DNA from: Calamus simplicifolius
Lineage: Eukaryota > Streptophyta > Magnoliopsida > Arecales > Arecaceae
Direction: 5' to 3'
DNA: 64,000 nt
Assembly (NCBI GenBank): GCA_900491605.1
Contig: UESW01001600.1
Location: 211,056 to 275,055, forward strand
This document shows, in pieces, positions 32,782-43,148 of this stretch. Under the pieces are notes generated by a model. That model had not been told where the DNA came from. It did not search any database and was given only the letters and a program-made list of their open reading frames with translations. Position 1 is the first letter of the stretch; the number at the start of each line of letters is the position of its first letter. The position numbers and the translations under genes are program-made.

Positions 32782-34176
32782 TGTTGGTCCAGATAGCAAC
32801 CCAAGAGGGGGGGTGAATTGGGTTTTTCAAAAAATTAAACTCTTTTGAAAGATAACCCCCAGTGAAAATAAAAACTTAGATTCACAGGTTTAAAACTAAG
32901 CAACTATAAATAGAGAGTTGAAGATAAAGAGACAATCATGGCAAATACAAGAGATTTTATAGTGGTTCGGTGTACCTACACCTACGTCCACTCCCAAGTA
33001 CCTCTTGGGTCCACACTATAATCAAACTGATTACAGTAGAGTTGTTTTGCAAGCTCACAACTCAAACTTGTTATTTTCCTGGGTGCACAATGAACCCAGC
33101 TGGTTTTCAAGGCTCACCAGCACAAAACCTAATACCACAAGCTAATGCTTGCACAAGGCTAACAGCCTCAACTGAATCAATCACCAGATTGACCCAGCAA
33201 ACAATATTTGATTTTACAAAAACAAACTGCTCCTTCAATGAGCAAATATACAATAATAAAACAATAAAAAGAGATTAGGAACCAAAGCCTGATTCGAAGA
33301 TCTTGGTGGCTTCTTCCTTCTCTTCCTTTGAATGGATCTTCCTTTGAATATGCTCTTGAGACTCAGAAGATCAGAAAAACTAGGGCTTCTTCCTTTTCTT
33401 GAGATTTCTTCTAAATAGAACAGCAAATGCTTGGAATCTCTTTCTCTTTTTTTGGGGAATGAGTATGATCTTTCCTTACAGGTTTTCCCTCTTTTCTTTT
33501 CTGATGGATCTCAAGGATTTTCTCTATTCTTTTCTTTTTGCCTCTTTCTTCTCTCTTTTTTTTGGGATGCAATCAACCTTCTTCTTATAGATCTGATTAA
33601 TTCACAAATAGTGTGAAACTATCCATTAGAAGCAAGTGTAAAAAGGATTAGATCCATAAATAACAATAGTCGTTGGGATTAAAATAGATAAAGATAAAGT
33701 TTAAAGTCGTTCTGACAGTTCTGGAGCCGTGTCTGACATTCTAGAGTCGGCTCTAACTTTTCTGGAGTCGGTTCTAACTCGAAATTATTTAATCCGCTCG
33801 ATCTGGAGTCATCTCTGACTTTTCTGGGGTCGACACAGAATTCTTCTGGAGTCGACTCTAACAGTCTGGGAGTCGACTCTATGTCGTAGCCTGAAAATCC
33901 ATCGTTCTTTTATTTCTGATAGAGTCGGCTCTCACAGTCCCGGAGTCGACTCTAAGTCTGTGCCATTTTCCGGAGTCGGCTCTGTGATTCCATGTGTCGA
34001 CTCTAATGTCTGCAGTCTTACCTTAACATTAGATTCAAACCAGAACTTGATTTGCCTCTTGATTTTGATCATCAAATAGACTTATAATCTGAAAAACTTA
34101 ATCAAAATCATTAGTAACATCAAATGTTATACTCAAATAGTTTTGTTAATCATCAAAATCCTCAATTGGGTCAACA
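32782..34176 (-). mobile_element. Solo SIRE-type LTR with perfect target duplication
   Basis: On the reverse strand it starts TGTTGACCCAATTGAGG and ends TATCTGGACCAACA. The left flank GTCAC (32777-32781) equals the right flank GTCAC (34177-34181). It has no internal region, so unequal recombination between two LTRs removed it. It is related to the LTRs of C and D but clearly divergent. TATA-like TATAAGAAG is the complement of 33581-33589. The U3 array at 33715-34010 uses a variant core, GAGTCGGCTCT. Confidence 0.93.
33715..34010 (-). repeat. GAGTCGGCTCT-type motif array in the solo LTR
   Basis: About ten copies of GGAGTCGGCTCT, GGAGTCGACTCT or GTCGACTCT occur in 295 bp, upstream of the TATA-like box in LTR orientation. 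The final base differs from the CTCC ending in C and D, so the whole array has shifted together. Confidence 0.8.
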
Positions 34177-34181
34177 GTCAC

Positions 34182-34948
34182 ACTCTTGACCGACCAACCC
34201 ATCAAGGCAATTATCCATCGTCCAGAAGCATCGGGAAGAATGACCAAATGGGCTATTGAGCTGAGCGAACATGACATTCAGTATCAATCTTGTCTAGCCA
34301 TTAAAGCCCAGGTCCTGGCAGATTTCCTCCTTGAATGCACCATACTCGAGGATGGTTCTACTTCGAATGCCCCTGGACAACCAAAGCCCAGTGCCCCGTG
34401 GCTGCTTCATGCTGACGGATCCTCTAGCGCATGTGGTTCTGGTACTGGTCTAGTCCTCATCAATCCAGAGGGGGAAACTTTTGAATATGGCATCCGATTC
34501 TCCTTTCTGACCTCAAACAATGAAGCAGAGTATGAAGCCCTGCTCGCCAGACTCCGCATCGCCCGCGAACTCAAAGTCGAAAAGCTAAACGCCTACACTG
34601 ACTCTCATTTAGTGGCAAGCCAAGTGCGAGGAGAATTTGAGGCTCGAGAGCCGAACATGATTCGGTATCTTCAAAAGGTGCGCGATCTATCTTCCTGCTT
34701 TGCTGAATTTAAGATTATTTAGGTCCCAAGGGCTGAAAATGCACGCGCCAACCTTTTGTCCTGCCTGGCGACTATGGACTCGATGCACCTTGAGCAGAAG
34801 TTCCACTTGGAAGTCCTGGAAAAATCCAGCATTGCCGATGCTGATCAAATGATGCAGGTCGACGCTGAACCATCTTGGATAGATCCCCTGCATAAGTATC
34901 TCAAAGAAGGGTTACTACCCACTGATAAGAAAAGAAGTAAGAAAACTA
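34182..34948 (+). pseudogene. pol: G1 RNase H end and second (archaeal-type) RNase H
   Basis: TLLTDQPIKAIIHRPEASGR completes the first RNase H/connection region, and MTKWAIELSEHDIQY is the usual end of that block. A second RNase H follows with catalytic acids in LLHADGSSSACGSG, TSNNEAEYEALLARL and LNAYTDSHLVASQV (about 34405-34625). A stop at 34720 lies in FKII-stop-VPRAENARANLLSCLA. This extra domain marks the Tat lineage. Confidence 0.87.
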
Positions 34949-36105
34949 AAAATGCAATCATCTCATTATGTTTTGATTGATGATCGGCTGTATAAGCGAT
35001 CCTTCTCTATGCCATTGCTCAAATGCCTCGGACCATCGGAGGCTGATTATGCTCTTCGAAAGGTTCATGAAGGCATCTGCGGTAATCATCTTGGCAGTCG
35101 GGCCCTGTGCCACAAAGTGCTGCGCCAAGGGTATTATTGGCCAACGATGCAGAAAGATGCTGATGATCTTGTTCGAGCCTATGATTCGTGCCAGCAACAC
35201 TCAAATGTCCAGAGGCTCCCCTCCACTCACCTGACTTCTATGTCATCCCTCTAGCCTTTCGCCAAATGGGGAATATATATCCACGGCCTTTTCCCCCTCG
35301 CAACGGGGCAAAGGAAGTTCTTGTTTGTCGCAATCGATTATTTCACCAGGTGGGTCAAAGTCGAAGCAGTCGCCCAGATAACTGAAGCTCGGGCTAAGGA
35401 CTTCGTATGGAGGTCTATCATCTGCCATTTCGGCCTTCCTCACACCATCATCACTGACAACGGGAAGCAATTCGATATCCTAAGTTTCAAGAATTCTGCA
35501 AGGATCATGACATTCTTCATTGCTTGACATCAGTCGGACATCCTCAAGCCAATAGGGAAGCCGAGGTAATCAACCGAACTCTCCTGCACGGAATTAAAGC
35601 TCGGCTCAACCAGGCACAAGGCAGATGGATAGAAGAGCTCCACCATGTGTTATGGGCCTACCAAACTACTAAAAGGATACCCACATGCCAAACTCCAATT
35701 AAGATGGCTTTTGGTACAGAAGTTGTCATCCCTGTGGAGGTTGGGCTTCCTTCCCCTAACGTGGAAGGCTATTCGGAGGAATCTAATGACGAGCAACTCT
35801 GAACTAATCTTGATTTAATAGAAGAAGTCAGGAAGAAGGCTCGAATCCGAATGGCCGCCTACCAACAAAAAGTAGCCCACTATCACTCCACCAGAGTTAA
35901 AGGAAAGTCTTTCCTCCCAGGTGATCTGGTACTTCGGAAGGCATCCGTGTCAAAGCCACTGGAGCAAGGGAAACTGTCCCCGAATTGGGAGGGTCCCTAC
36001 CAAGTTACGGAGGTAATCAAAACTGGCACCTACAAACTCTAAGACCTAAATGGAAAATCTACTCCCTGGATGTGAAACTCGGATAATCTTCGCACTTATC
36101 ATCAG
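34949..36105 (+). pseudogene. pol: G1 integrase
   Basis: The zinc domain is VHEGICGNHLGSRAL and, further on, SCQQHSN, with the first Cys now Tyr (AYDSC). The core acids lie in LFVAIDYFTRWVKVEA, IITDNGKQFD and EAEVINRTLLHGIKARL. The tail motifs are AYQTTKRIPTCQTP, PVEVGLPS and LSPNWEGPYQVTEVIKTGTYKL. The frame changes near 34975, 35250 and 35520. Stops occur near 35802, 36042 and 36074, and the match ends in NSDNLRTYHQ at about 36105. Confidence 0.87.
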
Positions 36106-36239
36106 TAAGAGTACACCCTCACTAAACTTACTTTGTCCTTTGCGTTAAATTTAACTTTCGAAGGCTCACAAAATTTCTATTTCGGTTACTTTTTCTTGAA
36201 AGCTGCAATAAGAAGCAGGTCTTGTTACATAATCTTTGA
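36106..36239 (+). other. G1 post-pol spacer
   Basis: A short unremarkable stretch between the end of integrase and the first tandem array. No feature recognised. Confidence 0.5.
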
Positions 36240-37240
36240 AGCCTCGGCAGGGCCAAGTGATCTCCGTACCTTGGCCGCACCAAATAAAATATATTTGATA
36301 AATCTCAGCAGGGCCAAGAGACCTTCGTACCTTGGCCGCGCTAAGTAAAATATAATCTTTTTAAATCCTCGGCAGGGTCGAGCGATCTCCGTACCTTGGC
36401 CGTACCAAGTAAAATATATTTGACAAACCTCGGTTGGGCCGAGAGACCGTCGTACCTTGACCGCACCAAGTAAAATATAATCTTTTTAAATCCTCGGCAA
36501 GGCCGAGCGATCTCCGTATCTTGACCGCGCCAAGTAAAATATATTTGACAAACCTCGGCTGGGCCAAGTAACCTTCATATTTTGGCCGCGCCAAGTAAAA
36601 TATAATCTTTGAAGCCTCGGCAGGGCCGAGTGATCTCTGTATCTTGGCCGCACCAAATAAAATATATTTGATAAACCTCGACAGAGCCGAGAGACCTTCA
36701 TACCTTGGCCGCGCCAAGTAAAATATAATCTTTTTAAATCTTGGGCAGGGCCGAGCGATCTCCGTACTTTGGCCGCACCAAGTAAAATATATTTGACAAA
36801 CCTCGGTTGGGCCAAGAGACCTTTGTACCTTGGCCACGCCAAGTAAAATATAATCTTTTTAAATCCTCGGCAGGGCCGAGCGATCTCCGTACCTTGGCCG
36901 TACCAAGTAAAATATATTTGATAAACCTCAGTTGGACCGAGAGACCTTCGTACCTTGGCCGTGCCAAGTAAAAAATCTTTTTAAATCCTCAGCAGGGTCG
37001 AGCGATCTCCGTACCTTGGCCGCGCCAAGTAAAATATATTTGACAAACCTCGGCTGGGCCGAGAGACTTTCATACCTTGGCCATGCCAAGTAAAATATAA
37101 TCTTTTCAAATCCTCGATAGGGTCGAGCGATCTCCGTACCTTGGCCATACCAAGTAAAATATATTTGACAAACCTTGGTAGGGCCAAGAGACCTTCGTAC
37201 CTTGGCAGCGCCAAGTAAAATATAATCTCTAAAGCCTCGA
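36240..37240 (+). repeat. G1 tandem array 1, about 123-bp unit, eight copies
   Basis: Each unit consists of two related halves of about 60 bp. Both begin CTCGGC(A/T)GGGCCGAG, an inverted repeat around three bases, and end in CCAAGTAAAATATA. Unit starts are near 36242, 36367, 36493, 36615, 36738, 36866, 36988 and 37112. Reverse-strand open frames across it are repeat translations, not genes. Confidence 0.93.
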
Positions 37241-37680
37241 CCGAACCGAGTGATATCTCTGAATATCTGAAGCCTCGGCCGAACCAAGTGATATCTCTGA
37301 ATAATATCTGAAGCCTCGGTCAGACCGAGTGATATCTCTATATAATATCTGAAGCCTCGGCCAGATCGAGTGATATCTCTAAATAATATCTGAAGCCTTG
37401 GCCAGACTGAGTGATATCTCTGAATAATATCTGAAGCCTCGGCCAAACCGAGTGATATCTCTGAATAATATCTGAAGCCTCGGCTGAACCGAGTGATATC
37501 TCTGAATAATATCTGAAGCTTCGGCCAGGCCAAGTGATATCTTTGAATAATATCTGAAGCCTCGGCCAGATCGAGTGATATCTCTGAATAATATCTGAAG
37601 CCTCGGCCAGACCGAGCGATATCTCTGAATAATATCTGAAACCTCGGCCGAACCGGGGAATATCTTCAAGCAATATATCA
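37233..37680 (+). repeat. G1 tandem array 2, 41-bp unit, about eleven copies
   Basis: The unit is GCCTCGGCCAGACCGAGTG followed by ATATCTCTGAATAATATCTGAA. It keeps the CTCGG...CCGAG stem of array 1. Copies start at about 37231, 37272, 37312, 37353, 37394, 37435, 37476, 37517, 37558, 37599 and 37640, a strict 41-bp period after the first. Confidence 0.93.
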
Positions 37681-38410
37681 AATTTTGACGTGAAGGGATG
37701 ACTCCTTTATAATGGCAGCAAAGCTGGGTGATTTCTCAGACGCTCTAGCGTGACTGAAACGTTCTATCATGCTTTGGTGGAGGAAGTAACCTTTCTCTAC
37801 ACACAAGCAAAATTATGCAAGTTAATTCTCTTTAAAGGAAGACCTACCCTACCCCTTGAGTAGGGCCATGTCTACATCGCAAATTAATGAGGCCGCCCAG
37901 GCCTTCCTCTGACCTAAACAGAGATGAATGCTTCCTCCACAGAGGACTAAGCATTGCCGAAATGCCTAATGAAGGCAAAGTAACTTAAGCTCTGTCGGAG
38001 ATTTATAAACTCCGCTGCGATCCAGAAAGCGCAATACAAGTAAAACAACTCTCGCTACCAAGCGACATAATTACATTGGGAAAGGAACAAGTACTCGAAG
38101 AAGAAAGAGTAAGAACTTTCTTTATTGATAAAAATTACAACCTCCTAAGAGGCATTACAAGTGCATCATAGCACAGGAAATAAAGACAAATAAAATAAAA
38201 GCTCGGGCAAGCAGCTTTGGTCGATAACACTGTTTCTACATTCGACCAAAGAAATCAAAGAAACCAGATAGCTCCGTTGAGTCGCTAGTAGATAGCAAAG
38301 CAGGCCATCCAAGGATCCATCAGATGGATGAATTAAGGGATCCAAACTGGGCTGAAGACCTATGGATGCCGATGTTGAGGATTCTTGCCTCTGAGTGGGA
38401 TGTTGGGCTG
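37681..38410 (+). other. G1 spacer after tandem arrays
   Basis: About 730 bp of unique sequence between array 2 and the antisense gene region. No coding, structural RNA or repeat signal was recognised. Confidence 0.5.
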
Positions 38411-38567
38411 CTAGCCACTGCCCAACAGCATAGACAGGAGACCAGCACTACCCACCTCCTTCTTCATTGAGAAGGACCCCTCAGGCGGATGAACTAAGAA
38501 ATTCAAACTAAGGGGGGGGGGGGGAGGGGAATCCACATAAGCCATAGGGCCCTGGATGTTTGCATTT

Positions 38568-38801
38568 TCAGTGGTTTGTAAGGCCCCACAGCATATCACA
38601 GAGGCCATACAAGGAGCATGCGCTCCCGGTTTGACCCTTGTAACCATCCCCATGCGCTCTCCGTATGACCCCCGGGACTCCTCCCTTGAGGATTACTTGC
38701 TCTTTAGCAGCTCCTCCATCACCCCAGCTATCTAGGATAAGCCAACCTTCAAAAGGGAAGCTCAATCTCTCCATTCTTGACCTCAATGAAACAGACACCA
38801 T
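38568..38801 (-). CDS. Possible small antisense gene in G1 (77 residues)
   Basis: The ATG at 38801 opens MVSVSLRSRMERLSFPFEGW, then LILDSWGDGGAAKEQVILKG, ending CDMLWGLTNH at 38568. A TATA box (TATAAAAC, complement of 38868-38875) lies 67 bp upstream, a normal distance for a plant gene. No known domain was recognised. It may be the first exon of a longer transcript, because reverse-strand coding potential continues to 38411 in another frame. It could be chance. Confidence 0.35.
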   Translation of the reverse strand: MVSVSLRSRMERLSFPFEGWLILDSWGDGGAAKEQVILKGGVPGVIRRAHGDGYKGQTGSACSLYGLCDMLWGLTNH

Positions 38802-38867
38802 GAAAACCTCTCTAACTCACAGAAAGAGAAGGTTTCAGGAGATGCTCTAACATAGTCTGCTCTCCCC

Positions 38868-38875
38868 GTTTTATA
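38868..38875 (-). promoter_or_regulatory. TATA-like box for the small antisense ORF
   Basis: Reverse strand TATAAAAC followed by GGGGAGAGCAG, 67 bp before the ATG at 38801. Confidence 0.4.
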
Positions 38876-38968
38876 AACAAACAAACTGGGAACAACCATT
38901 AAGGAAGAGGACCCTAAAATTTGAAATGCCATGGCCACACTACCACGTGGCATACTAAGAAAAAAGGG

Positions 38969-39716
38969 CGCATCCCAAGGCACACCGAGTGCGCCTCCCA
39001 GGCCATGATGAAAGGCAGAAGATCTTCTTCTGATCTCGAATCAACAGCCTTAAATGCGAAAAACCGTCTGCAAGTCCTTGAGATATGGGCGGACCTGGGA
39101 GATCCCCCTCCGAAAATGACGTTGTCCGATAGCGATTGATTGCTTAGCGCATATGCAAAAGGGACTTGCATTGGAAAAGGTCAACGGGATAAATGCCCTA
39201 AGGAAAAATGAGGTATCCTTCGGCAAACCACAAGCCATTTCATCTACCTCGCCAGAAAGCGAACCAACCTCCTGTTTCGGATAAACCAAACTATCTGCCT
39301 TACCTCAGCCCCAACCGAGGTACTTATCTTGTTTCGGCCATTTCGAGCCGCTCTTCTTTCTCGGCAAGCCGAGCTATCATATGCCTCGGCGAATCAAGTT
39401 GCCTTATGCATTTCAAATTATTCATCTTACTTCGGGCAAAGCTGAAATAATATTCCATGGCAAAACCAAATGGTTTCACACATCGACAGAACTAGCTAAT
39501 CTGGCTTCGATTAAGCAGAATATTCAATTCGGAACTGCTAAGAGCAATCCAACCTTAAAGCACGATTTGTTTGCTAGCAGGAAGAACTTCTGACAAATAA
39601 AGAGATCGTTCGAAAAACAATGACCAAAGCAAAGGACACACAGAAGAAGACAAAAGATCCATTCATTAAGATTCGATTAAATTACAAGTGAAAAAGCAAA
39701 AATACATAAACAACCC
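38969..39716. other. G1 spacer with degenerate CTCGG-CCGAG words
   Basis: Noncoding stretch between the two antisense units. At 39290-39415 degenerate words such as CTCGGCAAGCCGAG and CCTCGGCGAATCAAG repeat the stem of the tandem arrays and of the LTR array. Nothing else was recognised. Confidence 0.5.
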
Positions 39717-40226
39717 TCAAGGGTTAGGATTCAAATTAGCTCCGGGGGCCCCCTCGGTAACATCTGGAGGAATTTGACTTGGTTTGCCCACTTCGAATAC
39801 ATTTGAAGGGGGAACCTTAGGTTCCTCGGCATCAGGCTGAGGACACCCCTCTGGAGCTTCAACCTCATCAGTGCCTAGGATAGTCTCGAGGTCAACGTCC
39901 GAGATATCCTCATACTCAGCTTCTTCAGCTCCTGGGGTACGAGAATCATAAAACTCAGCCTCTAGGAAAGATAGATCTAACTCGGGGTATGCCCGGGAGA
40001 TCTTCGCCCAAGTCTCCTCTTCGCTGAACCAAAATGCATCGGCATAGGCTGCTTTGTGCTCCTCAAAGAATTGAGCAAAACTTTTATACTCGTCCATGGC
40101 CGAAGAGACTCGTTTGTTAGCCTCGGCCAACTAGCCTCCTAGTTCAGAATTCATTTGGCGGCTCGAGGCCAACTCCACCCTTAGAGCCTTGAACTGGTCT
40201 TGAACCTTGAGTCCGATCATGCCTAT

Positions 40227-40297
40227 CTGCAAACACCAGATTGTTTGAGGCTATGGCTGAAAGAAAAGGCACTAGAAATAAGTGAGAAGAAATTATA
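40227..40297 (-). other. Candidate intron 3 of the antisense gene (71 bp)
   Basis: The donor is GAG|GTATAATTTC and the acceptor GTGTTTGCAG|ATAGG. It joins the coiled-coil exon (ending ARREEE in its restored frame) to IGMIGLKVQDQF. Confidence 0.55.
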
Positions 40298-40952
40298 CCT
40301 CTTCTTCTCGCCGAGCCATTTTTTCATTCAACTCATAAAAATTTTCAAGGGCCTTCAATTTGGCTGCTTTATTCTGCTGGAGACCCTCCTTGAGGTCATT
40401 AATCCTAGACTATTTTTTTTCAACCTCCCACCAAGACTGAACAAGGTCAGCGTTGAGTTTGACGATTTGATCGTGCTGCCATTTTAGTCGATCCTCCCTA
40501 TCGGCAAGTTTCCTATTTAGGCTAATGAGCATATCTTGATGACATCGATGCCTACGCTCCTCTTCATCAAGCCTCTTATTCGAGTTATTTTTCTCCTTGG
40601 CGAAACTGTCCTTCAGTTCGCCCCATCTCTCGTCAAAACGCTGCCGCATAGCCTTGACTTCATCAGCATGCTTAGACTTGATCTGTGATAACTCCAAACA
40701 GGCCTTGTCCGATTGCTCGCGAAAGCCCTGGAGCTCTTTGACTTGAATCTCGAGCCGAGAGGCTCTCTCGATGGTAGCTTGGTAGGACTTGCTCATCTTC
40801 TTGAGATCCCCCTGGACAGATGACAAGGCCCTGAAAAGTCTACTGGTTGAATCCACCCTTGCCCGAAGACCGACCGCCTCCCTCATGGCCTGAGCATAGG
40901 CCCCCATGGCCAAGTTTAGGCACCAACTCAGCGCCCTCATAATTAAGGCATT

Positions 40953-41011
40953 CTGCAGAAAAAAGCATAAGTAAGAAAGTGCGACCGAGCCAAACGACTA
41001 AAAATTGTTAC
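40953..41011 (-). other. Candidate intron 2 of the antisense gene (59 bp)
   Basis: The donor is AAG|GTAACAA and the acceptor TTTTCTGCAG|AAT. Removing it joins SHCIK to NALIMRALSW without a frame change. 59 bp is short for a plant intron. Confidence 0.55.
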
Positions 41012-42023
41012 CTTGATACAATGACTTACTCGAGAGGCATAGTTTATGGCAATCTTCATAAGAGCGGGGCTGCTGATCTCGGGGAGAAGGTAGACATCTT
41101 TCGACGCCCCGAACCGCCCGAAAGCCGCCTCGACGATGTCGCCTATGGCGGGCTCATCCGCCGAGGAACCTTCTCCCGTACGCAACATGGACCGCATCAA
41201 AGCGGCAAAGATGTCTTCCACCTCTGGGCTATGAATAAGGGAATTCACGGCCAAAGAATCAGCCTGAGAAACTTCGGCCTGAGGAACCGCCATCCGTTTG
41301 GCCTTCTCCTAGAATTCTAACCTGCGGGGCCTCGGATACTTCGGCTCTGGCTGAAGGAATTTCGGTCCGAGCATCCTCCCGCTCGGTGGTTCTTCTTCTT
41401 CTTCTTCCTCCTCTCCAAGCATTGCTTCATCCCCAGCGGACTCCACTCAAGCCTCGGTTTCCTCCGCGGCGCTCCCTAATGCCACGGGAGAAAGCCCTCC
41501 AATGGGGGGTCCCTCGGCCTCCACCGACCCTCCAATAAGCGGCTCCACGTGAACTTTGGCAGCCACAACTGCCTCTTCTGCCCCATCAACCAATGCAGGG
41601 ACTCTTTCCTGTCCACACACAGAATTACAGGGCTGCTGACCTCTAGCGAATGAGGCTGATTAGCCTTGGGCGAGAGGATTGTCGGACGAACTGGTGACAT
41701 CTCCTCGGCATCGTCTAACACGATCACTATTTGAAGGGGGGAAACTTCAATAGCTCCCTCTAAGCTTCCCCCAATGGCTCTCTCCTCCTCCACTACCATG
41801 CCCCCTTCCGACAGGGAAGGCTCATCAACCGCGGCCGATGCTCCCACTTCCCCCCTTTTTGGGGTGAAGGAATGGCAACCAGCACTATCTTTCTTTGACT
41901 CCTTTGGGCGAGACTCGGAAGGATGGGATCTCTTTCCGGACCTATGCTTGTCCCCGGAGCTAGAGCTCATGTGGCGCTTGCCCAGCTCCTTCTTCATTTG
42001 GCCCATGAATGCCGACCTCTCGG

Positions 42024-42110
42024 CTGAAAACACAGCAAACAGTCAATCGAACCGCAATAAAGTTGCCTAAGTATATCAACCACCAGAGCAAAAGGGAAAA
42101 AGAGACTCAC
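42024..42110 (-). other. Candidate intron 1 of the antisense gene (87 bp)
   Basis: The donor is AAG|GTGAGTCTC and the acceptor TGTTTTCAG|CC. Both are strong plant consensus and the interior is T-rich. The exon phases differ by one base in this copy; a run of six C next to the donor is a likely indel site. Confidence 0.6.
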
Positions 42111-42871
42111 CTTGGGGGGTCAATGGAACTGAGCCCAACGGCAAAAAGGGCATCCTTTGATAATAGGGCGCTAGCTAAAAACACCCGACCACTGCGAAGG
42201 GTTACCAAATCCCTCTTCTCCTGCTCGGACAACTCCGGGCGCGCTTCTGGATATTTCACGTAGCTCGCCCATGTCCCCGGAAAATCCGAACCAATGTTCC
42301 CCTCGACAATGAAAAATCGGGACTTCCACTCCTTTATTGATGATGGATTATCTGAAATCATTTTAAAATGACTTCCGAGGACCGATATAAGGCCACTCAG
42401 AGCTCCTCCCATAAACCAGGTTGTAGTAGACTCAAAATATAGAGAGGGTCGCAGTCACCCCAACATGGCTGCACATCGAGATGAACCCGATGAGATTGCG
42501 CCAGCTATTCGGAGCCACCATTGTTGGACATATGTTGTAGAACCTCATTACCTCCTGCACTAGAGGGTGAAGAGGGAAGGAGACCTACCCTCAGGCTCTC
42601 CTCATAGAAGAAAACCCCATGGCTCAGCTTCGTCGAAACCCTATGCTCGGCCTTCAGAAGCCATAGGGAAACATCCCAAGGAACCATATAACAGTGGCGG
42701 ATTCTATCCAGGTCCTCAAGGGTTATCTCTGAGGCAACATCGCTCAGGCCATTCATGTTGACAGATTGAGAGGCAAAACACAAACAAGCTAGCAAGGGTT
42801 TGGGGAGGAATGAAAAATCTCTATGGTGGAGATGAGAAAGTGTTGCAGAAGGGACACCGCCCTAGCCCTCT

Positions 42872-42880
42872 TTAAATAGC
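42872..42880 (-). promoter_or_regulatory. TATA-like box of the antisense gene
   Basis: Reverse strand TATTTAAAG, followed by AGGGC, lies about 116 bp before the ATG at 42756 and outside the LTR. It would give the antisense gene its own promoter. Confidence 0.45.
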
Positions 42881-43129
42881 ACTCCATAAGGAAAGCCCGA
42901 GATGCTAAAACTTTCGATATGGGCACCAAAAATATAGGAGTCTCGCCACGTGGGACTCCCACAATCACGACCTGCTAGAAACGAGGCGTTTCTTACTCGT
43001 GTTGTGGCAAAAAATGATGATGAAACAACAGCCTATCATTTACGAGATTATCATTGCCTGCCCCTTCGAATCCCCCTGAATGAGATTATTCCAAAACTCT
43101 ACTCCCTACATCCGAATTTACACTTCGGA

Positions 43130-43146
43130 CTAGAGAGTGGGGGGCA
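43130..43146 (+). other. G1 polypurine tract candidate
   Basis: AGAGAGTGGGGGGCA directly precedes TATGATGAGGG, where the 3' LTR probably begins. Confidence 0.5.
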
Positions 43147-43148
43147 TA

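Larger units (their letters stand above)
39717..42756 (-). pseudogene. G1 antisense gene: putative gypsy-type transposon protein with introns
   Basis: Antisense additional ORF of Tat elements; its function is not known. From the ATG at 42756: MNGLSDVASEITLEDLDRIR, HGVFFYEESLRVG, a frameshift near 42585, then MVAPNSWRNLIGFIS and IKEWKSRFFIVEG, the PF04195-like region. Candidate introns with GT...AG ends are 42024-42110 (GTGAGT...TTTTCAG), 40953-41011 (GTAACA...TCTGCAG, phase 0 on both sides) and 40227-40297 (GTATAA...TTTGCAG). Downstream are a Lys/Ser/Arg-rich segment, an acidic Glu-rich segment and a coiled coil (40410-40940), ending in an acidic C-terminus LETILGTDEVEAPEG. Stops near 40410 and 40133 and a phase mismatch at intron 1 show decay. 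Confidence 0.75.

Noticed and set aside
37233..37680. Regular 41-bp repeats looking like a CRISPR array
   Set aside because: Units are contiguous tandem repeats without unique spacers, in a plant retrotransposon.
36361..37681. Reverse-strand open frames of 70-200 codons with repeated RSLGPAEDLKRLYFTW-type blocks
   Set aside because: They are translations of the two G1 tandem arrays whose unit lengths allow open frames. No start context or domain.
38513..38526. Run of about 13 G in G1
   Set aside because: A homopolymer in low-constraint sequence; its length may be a sequencing artefact and no function can be argued.
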